From NCBI GenBank assembly GCA_903912405.1, contig CAIWHF010000136.1:1-8976 (forward strand): a DNA stretch of 8,976 bases, given 5' to 3'. Under the pieces are notes generated by a model. The model was not told where the DNA came from. It searched no databases and worked only from the letters and a program-made list of their open reading frames with translations. Below, piece after piece: positions 4,899 through 8,976 of the stretch (its first letter is position 1; every line of letters starts with the position of its first letter). The stretch comes from an uncultured Bacteroidota bacterium. GTDB lineage: Bacteria; Bacteroidota; Bacteroidia; Chitinophagales; Chitinophagaceae. A program made the translations under genes and the position numbers.

Positions 4899-6257
4899 AT
4901 GAAAAATCAATCTATCGCATTCGCCGACCTCGATGCGGAAAAGGAAGTCATCGCACTTCTATGTAATTACCCAGCTTATACTAAAGACATTCAAAAACTT
5001 ATTACCACGGATGTCTTTCATTTTAATGCTACCAAGAGTGTTTATTTGACTTGTGTTGAATTATATTCGGAGAAAGGTACATTTTCCTTATCCGATGTAA
5101 TTTTGAGGCAAAAATCCACCAATAACCATGATTGGGCGGTGGTAATGTCGGCAACAACCAACAAAAATCCAATAAATGCACATGAACTTGTGATGTATCT
5201 TGCCGAATTAAAAGGCAAAAGGGATTTGCTTAATTTATCCAAGGAAATTAATAATGATTTAATGAATGGAACGGATTATTTTGAAATGGTCGACAAGATC
5301 AATAAGATTAACAATCAAGATTTAATTAAGGAAGACAATAATGAAATTTTAGATATGAAGTCCGCATTGTTATCGGCGGTAAATACAATTGGAAATGTGA
5401 TGACTAATGGCACATTAAGTGGTGTACCAACGGGCTATCCTAAGTTAGATGAGATTACGGGAGGTTGGCTAAAAGGTAATGTAATATTGTTTGCTGCACG
5501 ACCTGGCCAAGGTAAGACCATAGCCCTATTAGAACATACAAGGTGGGCGGGTCAAATGAATAAAAGAGTATTATTTCTTTCATTAGAAATGCCCGTAGTT
5601 TCTTTGATTTACCGAATGATTAGTGGACAATTGGATGAGTCTACCCCATATTCTAAAATCAAAACGGGAAGAATTAATGCGGAAACATTTACAAACATTC
5701 AAAAAGAAGCGGTAACTAACCTTGAAAAGTTACCTATTACTTGGTACGATGGTGCTAACCGAGATATTAATTATTTAACAAACTTGATTCAAAAGATTTG
5801 TAGAGAGAAGAAGATAGACATGGTCGTAATCGACTATTTACAACTCCTAACCGACAATTCTATTAAATCAAATAATGAAATTGAAGTAGTAGGAAGTGTA
5901 TCCAAGAAGATACAACAATTAACAAAAAAGTTAAATATACCTTTCTTATGTGCTGCCCAACTTAATAGACAATCCGAAGGGAGAACCTCACATAGACCCA
6001 AGCTAAGTGATTTACGATCAAGTGGTCAAATAGAACAAGATGCCTCGGTTGTTATTGGTTTGTATCGTGAGGATTATTATGCTTATGAGAAAGCAAAAGA
6101 AGAAGGTAATATAGATTTTGAATTTACAAATAAGATAGAATACATATTCATGAAAAATCGTGATGGTGACACACGAACCGCAGATATGTATATTGATGTG
6201 GCTACAAGTAAGATTAGAGAACTTGACATTGTCACTAATAAACCATTAGGCTTTTAG
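4899..6257 (+). CDS. dnaB: Replicative DnaB-like helicase
   Basis: The 452-aa protein has the full two-domain DnaB layout and near-normal length. The N-terminal helical domain (about 5-110) opens with the typical D-A-E-K-E-V-I-A-L-L. After a linker, the RecA-like C-terminal domain starts at G-V-P-T-G-Y-P-K-L-D-E-I-T-G-G-W (175-190). It shows Walker A RPGQGKT (201-207), catalytic-base region SLEM (E230), Walker B M-V-V-I-D-Y-L-Q-L-L (308-317, D312), the QLNRQ motif (354-358), the S-D-L-R-S-S-G-Q-I-E-Q-D-A DNA-binding/linker motif (370-382) and the arginine-finger region K-N-R-D-G-D-T (419-425). It would unwind DNA ahead of the phage fork as a ring hexamer using ATP. It is the last gene of the rightward operon; the terminator starts 21 bases after its stop. 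No separate primase was seen in the window. Confidence 0.97.
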   Translation: MKNQSIAFADLDAEKEVIALLCNYPAYTKDIQKLITTDVFHFNATKSVYLTCVELYSEKGTFSLSDVILRQKSTNNHDWAVVMSATTNKNPINAHELVMYLAELKGKRDLLNLSKEINNDLMNGTDYFEMVDKINKINNQDLIKEDNNEILDMKSALLSAVNTIGNVMTNGTLSGVPTGYPKLDEITGGWLKGNVILFAARPGQGKTIALLEHTRWAGQMNKRVLFLSLEMPVVSLIYRMISGQLDESTPYSKIKTGRINAETFTNIQKEAVTNLEKLPITWYDGANRDINYLTNLIQKICREKKIDMVVIDYLQLLTDNSIKSNNEIEVVGSVSKKIQQLTKKLNIPFLCAAQLNRQSEGRTSHRPKLSDLRSSGQIEQDASVVIGLYREDYYAYEKAKEEGNIDFEFTNKIEYIFMKNRDGDTRTADMYIDVATSKIRELDIVTNKPLGF

Positions 6258-6278
6258 TTTGATTTTCCAAAAATTGTG

Positions 6279-6314
6279 AATCCCCTTTGGCTATGCTATT
6301 GGGGATTTTTGTTT
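6279..6314 (+). terminator. Intrinsic terminator of the replication operon
   Basis: A hairpin with a 7-bp outer stem (AATCCCC 6279-6285 with GGGGATT 6301-6307) continues, after a symmetrical TT/TT internal loop, into a 4-bp inner stem (TGGC 6288-6291 with GCTA 6295-6298, one G-T wobble) closed by a TAT loop. The + strand then reads TTTGTTT, a usable U-tract. It lies 21 bases after the dnaB stop, where the rightward transcript should end. On the - strand the T-run follows only after a five-base gap, so leftward activity would be weaker. Confidence 0.8.
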
Positions 6315-6344
6315 AAAAGCAAAAGGTGACAATACTTGCCACCT
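6314..6344 (-). terminator. Intrinsic terminator of the leftward lysis operon
   Basis: A second hairpin spans 6324-6344: AGGTG (6324-6328) pairs with CACCT (6340-6344), CAA (6330-6332) with TTG (6336-6338), and the loop is three bases. On the - strand the base pair between the two arms is a G-U wobble and the stem is followed by TTTGCTTTT. On the + strand the same position is an A-C mismatch and no T-run follows. It therefore looks functional for leftward transcripts, ending the unit about 70 bases after the metallophosphoesterase stop. Confidence 0.6.
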
Positions 6345-6411
6345 ATGCTCAACCTAACCACAAAACAAATCAACGAAAAACGCAATGTAAAGGTATCAAA
6401 ATAAATTAGTT

Positions 6412-7413
6412 CTAAAAACTTATTTTAAAGTCCTTATCTATGAATATATTTTTGACCTTAGATTTCCCATCTTTAATATCAACAATTGCAAATCCATGAT
6501 TGTGCATTGAAAATGGCATATATTTAGGAGATAAAACGGTTAGACATCCCGTTGTATAGGTATTAATAAATTCTTTAAAACCCGTTTTCTTTTGAGCAAA
6601 TGAGGTTTTATGTACATGACCCATTAAAGTATTACAAAGGGTTTTGTTCATAAGGTTTTGTGCGGGATTTACACCTCCAGCACCATATAGTTCGTGGCCA
6701 TGAACTACTAATAGATCACCCATTTCCATTCCTTGATAATCTTGTACCATTTCTATTTGGTATTTATCAAAATGAAAAAATACTTCAAATTGTAAATCAT
6801 GAATTTGAGCAAATTCTTCGGCTTGAACTTGTAAACTTCGAGCATATCTTTGCTCATGGTTTCCTAACTTAAAATAAATAGGAATAGTTGGGAATAAATC
6901 TCTAAGTTTTTTTAAGAACTCTCTATTCATTTCTACTTCACGTTTGAAATCCCTCATGTCTTTTTCCTTCTCATGCCTACTTACTGAATAAAAATCAAAG
7001 CAGTCCCCGTTTAAATAGAGGCAATCAATGTTTTCTTCCCTTAAATGCTTAATTGAAATTGTCAATGCCTCCAAAGAATGGTATGGAAAATGAATATCCG
7101 ATAATATACCTATCTTCTTTAAATGACTTGGTAGTTTAGTGGATTCATATTCATGAGTCAAAGATTCGGGAATCCCAAAGTTGTCTAATAAATCAAGATT
7201 ATAATCAATTTTATCATTTATAGTTATTGATTCTTGCCTTTCAATTAATGACCTTTCCATAACGGTAATTCCATTCATTGACATGAACTTCTTTAATTGT
7301 TGTGGGCTTGCATATCCGTATTGATTATAATATGCCGAATAGAAATCTACTTTAGGCAATTTCGTACTATAAAAATGTTTCTTTATAGCATCAATTTTGT
7401 GTTGCTTATTCAT
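6412..7413 (-). CDS. Calcineurin-like metallophosphoesterase
   Basis: The 333-aa protein contains the complete dinuclear-metal motif set: S-D-I-H-F-P (D106, H108), N-G-D-C-F-D (D137), L-G-N-H-E-Q-R (N185, H186), V-V-H-G-H-E (H238) and G-H-V-H-K-T (H266, H268). It is therefore probably an active Mn/Fe-type phosphodiesterase or phosphatase. The first 95 residues form a separate helical, basic domain that I cannot assign, perhaps a nucleic-acid-binding module. No signal peptide or membrane segment is seen, so it should stay in the cytoplasm. The substrate cannot be read from the sequence: DNA ends, RNA, nucleotides and phosphoproteins are all possible. It is the last gene of the leftward operon, three bases after the spanin candidate's stop, an odd position for an enzyme with no obvious lysis role. 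Confidence 0.85.
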   Translation of the reverse strand: MNKQHKIDAIKKHFYSTKLPKVDFYSAYYNQYGYASPQQLKKFMSMNGITVMERSLIERQESITINDKIDYNLDLLDNFGIPESLTHEYESTKLPSHLKKIGILSDIHFPYHSLEALTISIKHLREENIDCLYLNGDCFDFYSVSRHEKEKDMRDFKREVEMNREFLKKLRDLFPTIPIYFKLGNHEQRYARSLQVQAEEFAQIHDLQFEVFFHFDKYQIEMVQDYQGMEMGDLLVVHGHELYGAGGVNPAQNLMNKTLCNTLMGHVHKTSFAQKKTGFKEFINTYTTGCLTVLSPKYMPFSMHNHGFAIVDIKDGKSKVKNIFIDKDFKISF

Positions 7414-7416
7414 TGT

Positions 7417-7869
7417 TCAGAATGGTTTAAAAAATCGGAAATATAAGTATCCGACTATGATTAGGGATTCAAAGAAAATAGTAATGATTGCCCACATTGG
7501 AACTACGTTTTTTACTACTACTTTTTCATAGAATTTTATTTCTTGATTATACTTTGTACGGTACTTTGAATCATACACGTTAGCAATAGAGTCAATGTCT
7601 ACGGTAGCTTGAATTTTGCCTTGTACGGTGCGAATTATGATCTTACCTTGTGGTATCCTTATTTTGCTATAAAAGTTGTTTAAAAGCCCTAAAGAATCGC
7701 AAGGATTGTCTATTGTCAAGGTATCATGTACCGCATTAAATTGTGTAATTACTTTGTAATCACGAATAGTATCGTGAGTCACAATTTTTTCAAATTTTGT
7801 GACAGTTTTAGTTGACTTACAAGAAGCGAAGATTATCAACGCAAAAATAAGGAGAATAAGTTTTTTCAT
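7417..7869 (-). CDS. Putative unimolecular spanin (outer-membrane lipoprotein with C-terminal TM helix)
   Basis: The 150-aa protein starts with a lipoprotein signal peptide: MKK, a hydrophobic run, and the lipobox F-A-S-C with Cys17 as the lipidated residue. Residues after Cys17 (K-S-T-K) lack the acidic surface-export signal described for some Bacteroidota lipoproteins, so the inner face of the outer membrane is the likely anchor. The middle (20-118) alternates in strand-like fashion with little coiled-coil tendency. Residues 124-143 form a transmembrane helix (containing one Glu, E134), followed by a short basic tail (RFFKPF) that fits a cytoplasmic end. Lipid anchor at one end and inner-membrane helix at the other is the architecture of unimolecular spanins such as T1 gp11, which fuse inner and outer membranes in the last lysis step. 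It overlaps the lysozyme gene by four bases (ATGA), supporting this call. No separate Rz/Rz1 pair is present. Confidence 0.7.
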   Translation of the reverse strand: MKKLILLIFALIIFASCKSTKTVTKFEKIVTHDTIRDYKVITQFNAVHDTLTIDNPCDSLGLLNNFYSKIRIPQGKIIIRTVQGKIQATVDIDSIANVYDSKYRTKYNQEIKFYEKVVVKNVVPMWAIITIFFESLIIVGYLYFRFFKPF

Positions 7870-8321
7870 GAGAAGTAGAGTTGTGCCTCTTCAGTTCTTC
7901 TTGTTATAAGCCCTGGTAGTGTCTTGCCTCCACCCTTTGTCCATTTAAGAAATTCGTCTTTAATAGTTGGGTTATCGGGATTAACATTTACCTTTTTTAG
8001 TAATGTAGAAGTTTTTAAGTTTCCTACACCACAATTGTAAGCAAAAGAACAAAGGGCATCAAATTGAGATTGGTTTATTGTATCAATGCAATAGGAATCT
8101 ACCGCACGTTCAAAAGAAACTAAAAGAGCCTCCAATAATAAGGTGGCTCTCTCTTGTGTTATCGGGGAGTCGGTTAATTTAACCTTACTCCCATCTTCGT
8201 AGTAAGTCGAACCAAAACCTATGGTAGGAACTTTGGCAGGGCATAAATATGGTTTAGAACTAAATCCTTCGTACTTCTTGATTAAGTCTAATCCCTTAAT
8301 GCTTATTTTCGTTATCTTCAT
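7866..8321 (-). CDS. Endolysin: GH24 (T4-type) lysozyme with Glu-Cys-Thr active site
   Basis: The 151-aa product is full length for a phage lysozyme of glycoside hydrolase family 24, which cuts the glycan strands of peptidoglycan. The start shows G-L-x-L-I-K-K-Y-E-G-F with catalytic Glu18. Y-L-C-P-A-K-V-P-T-I-G-F-G-S-T follows, with Cys27 at the place of T4 Asp20 and Thr33 at the place of T4 Thr26 (same 9 and 6 residue spacing). Further family marks are N-Q-S-Q-F-D-A-L-C-S-F-A-Y-N-C-G (83-98) and the C-terminal G-L-I-T-R-R-T-E-E-A-Q-L-Y (137-149). There is no N-terminal signal or SAR helix, so it should collect in the cytoplasm and need a holin to reach the wall. It overlaps the holin candidate by 26 bases and the spanin candidate by 4. 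Confidence 0.93.
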   Translation of the reverse strand: MKITKISIKGLDLIKKYEGFSSKPYLCPAKVPTIGFGSTYYEDGSKVKLTDSPITQERATLLLEALLVSFERAVDSYCIDTINQSQFDALCSFAYNCGVGNLKTSTLLKKVNVNPDNPTIKDEFLKWTKGGGKTLPGLITRRTEEAQLYFS

Positions 8322-8595
8322 TAGTTAGACCTAATTTGGTTCGTAACTCCACGTTCTCGGCTCTTAATGTATGAATCTCATTAGTTAATGTTTCTACTTT
8401 ATCTTTCAAATCCGCAACTTCCGCTTTCATATCCGTAGCCATTTCTCTCCAAATTTTAATTGCTTCTTGAACATTAGTAATTTCACTTCCTTGTATTTCT
8501 ACGTTCTCTTTCTTTCTACCCATTGCCCAACCAAATAGCCCACTTAAAGCGGAGAATAATCCTGGAAGTATAAAATCTTTATCGAAAAAATCCAT
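8296..8595 (-). CDS. Holin candidate: single membrane helix plus coiled coil
   Basis: The ATG at 8595 is preferred because it overlaps the upstream stop as TAATG, a junction also used at 1838 and 4417; the in-frame alternative four codons earlier is a TTG. The 99-aa product has a short N-terminal polar lead (MDFFDKD), one hydrophobic segment (about 8-26, FILPGLFSALSGLFGWAMG) ending in RKK, and a long helical region (about 40-90) with heptad-like spacing (ADLKDKVETLTNEIHTL). The end is hydrophilic (TNEDNENKH). It lies just before the lysozyme gene. One membrane helix with a charged tail is compatible with a class III-type holin. A membrane-anchored tail or structural protein, or a regulator of lysis, is also possible because holins share little sequence. 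Confidence 0.6.
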   Translation of the reverse strand: MDFFDKDFILPGLFSALSGLFGWAMGRKKENVEIQGSEITNVQEAIKIWREMATDMKAEVADLKDKVETLTNEIHTLRAENVELRTKLGLTNEDNENKH

Positions 8596-8942
8596 TATGA
8601 AATCCAAGGTAAAGGTAAAACAATAATAGGAGGATTAAGTGTACTATTAATTTGAGCATCAATACCTAATTGCATAGCCTCAACATTTAAAGAACCTTCT
8701 AACCAACCAATAACATCGGCTTCGGTTAAATCGGCATAAGCAATAAAGTTTGGATTATCGGGTTTAACATCAAATGTACAAGTACCGTAAATTTCTTCAA
8801 AGATGTCTTGATATACACCATTATAACGGTAGTGACATAAGACTACATAATCTTGCAATCCATCTACACTTGGTTTGCAATCTAATTGGACAATGACCCA
8901 ATTGTATGTAATATCCGAAAGTGTTATAGTTATATTTGACAT
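8595..8942 (-). CDS. Small late phage protein of an uncharacterised family (115 aa)
   Basis: The protein opens with strand-like segments (MSNITITLSDITYNWVIVQL, YVVLCHYRYNGVY, GTCTFDVKPDNPNFIAY). It then shows a pattern I recognise from many tailed phages: F-x-x-Y-x-D-L-T-E-A-D-V-I-G-W-L, a short amphipathic helix, L-x-x-Q-I, and a proline-rich close ending N-P-P-x-x-V-x-P-L-P-W. I believe it is catalogued as a domain of unknown function (possibly DUF7936), but could not verify this. It is often found near tail or late genes, and here it leads into the lysis cassette, overlapping the holin candidate by one base (TAATG). No signal peptide, membrane segment or catalytic motif is seen. A small structural or assembly-related role is a guess from position. 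Confidence 0.75.
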   Translation of the reverse strand: MSNITITLSDITYNWVIVQLDCKPSVDGLQDYVVLCHYRYNGVYQDIFEEIYGTCTFDVKPDNPNFIAYADLTEADVIGWLEGSLNVEAMQLGIDAQINSTLNPPIIVLPLPWIS

Positions 8943-8976
8943 TTTTATTTATTAATAATGTTGAAATTAGTATTAA
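8943..8976 (-). other. Leader of the last visible late gene, possible 3' end of an upstream gene
   Basis: Reading leftwards from the window edge, one frame runs nine codons (NTNFNIINK) to a TAA at 8947-8945, three codon-free bases short of the next ATG. This may be the tail of another late gene lying outside the window. The stretch is very AT-rich and too short to decide. No TAnnTTTG promoter element is present in it, so the leftward transcript probably begins further right, beyond this window. Confidence 0.3.

Larger units (their letters stand above)
6258..6411. other. Convergent intergenic region between the two operons
   Basis: This is the only long gap between genes. It separates the rightward replication operon from the leftward lysis operon, both of which end here. 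It contains two hairpins described separately. The remaining part (6345-6411) is A-rich and holds an uninterrupted + strand reading frame of 19 codons starting at 6345, too short to accept as a gene. I saw no tRNA, promoter with a proper -33/-7 pair, or long direct repeat. Confidence 0.8.

Noticed and set aside
5042..5242. Open - strand frame inside the DnaB gene.
   Set aside because: Antisense shadow of a full-length DnaB coding sequence.
6660..6872. Open + strand frame of 70 codons inside the metallophosphoesterase.
   Set aside because: Opposite the conserved GNHE and HGH motifs of the - strand gene; His-rich product is a mirror of those codons.
8596..8607. TTG start four codons upstream for the holin candidate.
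   Set aside because: The ATG at 8595 makes a TAATG junction used elsewhere in the window and does not need a rare start codon.
1..8976. tRNA genes, CRISPR arrays, insertion sequences, integrase or attachment sites.
   Set aside because: None seen on either strand; almost all of the window is tightly packed coding sequence and the only gap contains terminator hairpins.

Overview
This window reads as part of a tailed-phage (or prophage) genome whose host is probably a member of the Bacteroidota. The DNA is AT-rich and genes are packed end to end, often overlapping by 1 to 26 bases. None of the start codons has a convincing Shine-Dalgarno sequence; starts sit in A-rich contexts such as TAATG or TAAAATG. 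The single clear promoter, at the left edge, has the Bacteroidota form (TTG, 19-bp spacer, TAnnTTTG). The phage assignment rests on gene content: a RecE-like nuclease, an SSB-like protein, a helicase loader next to a DnaB helicase, and a lysis cassette with lysozyme, holin candidate and spanin candidate. No integrase, attachment site, tRNA, rRNA or CRISPR array was seen.

Left arm, 59-6257, all on the + strand: an apparent single early/replication transcription unit starting at the promoter at 2-31. It opens with two small unknown proteins, then an SSB-like OB-fold protein with an acidic SSB-type tail (524-1159). Three more small unknowns (1161-1838) lead to a PD-(D/E)XK nuclease of the RecE/lambda-exonuclease type (1838-2578). 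A run of five small unknown ORFs follows (2580-3600), one of them too short for standard length cut-offs and two of them overlapping heavily out of frame. Next come a GT-A glycosyltransferase (3590-4417), a short helicase-loader-like protein (4417-4878) and a replicative DnaB helicase (4899-6257). Nuclease, ssDNA-binding protein, loader and helicase would together support phage DNA replication and recombination. The glycosyltransferase in the middle of this group is a candidate for DNA base modification.

Convergence zone, 6258-6411: the two operons meet tail to tail. It holds two adjacent hairpins, each followed by a T-rich tract on a different strand, which look like two single-direction terminators, one per operon.

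Right arm, 6412-8942, all on the - strand: a late/lysis unit transcribed leftwards. In transcription order it has a small phage protein of a recognisable but uncharacterised family (8595-8942), a membrane plus coiled-coil protein that is the best holin candidate (8296-8595), a T4-type GH24 lysozyme with a Glu-Cys-Thr active site (7866-8321), a lipoprotein with a C-terminal membrane helix that fits a unimolecular spanin (7417-7869), and a calcineurin-like metallophosphoesterase (6412-7413). Holin, lysozyme and spanin would breach inner membrane, peptidoglycan and outer membrane in turn, consistent with a Gram-negative host.
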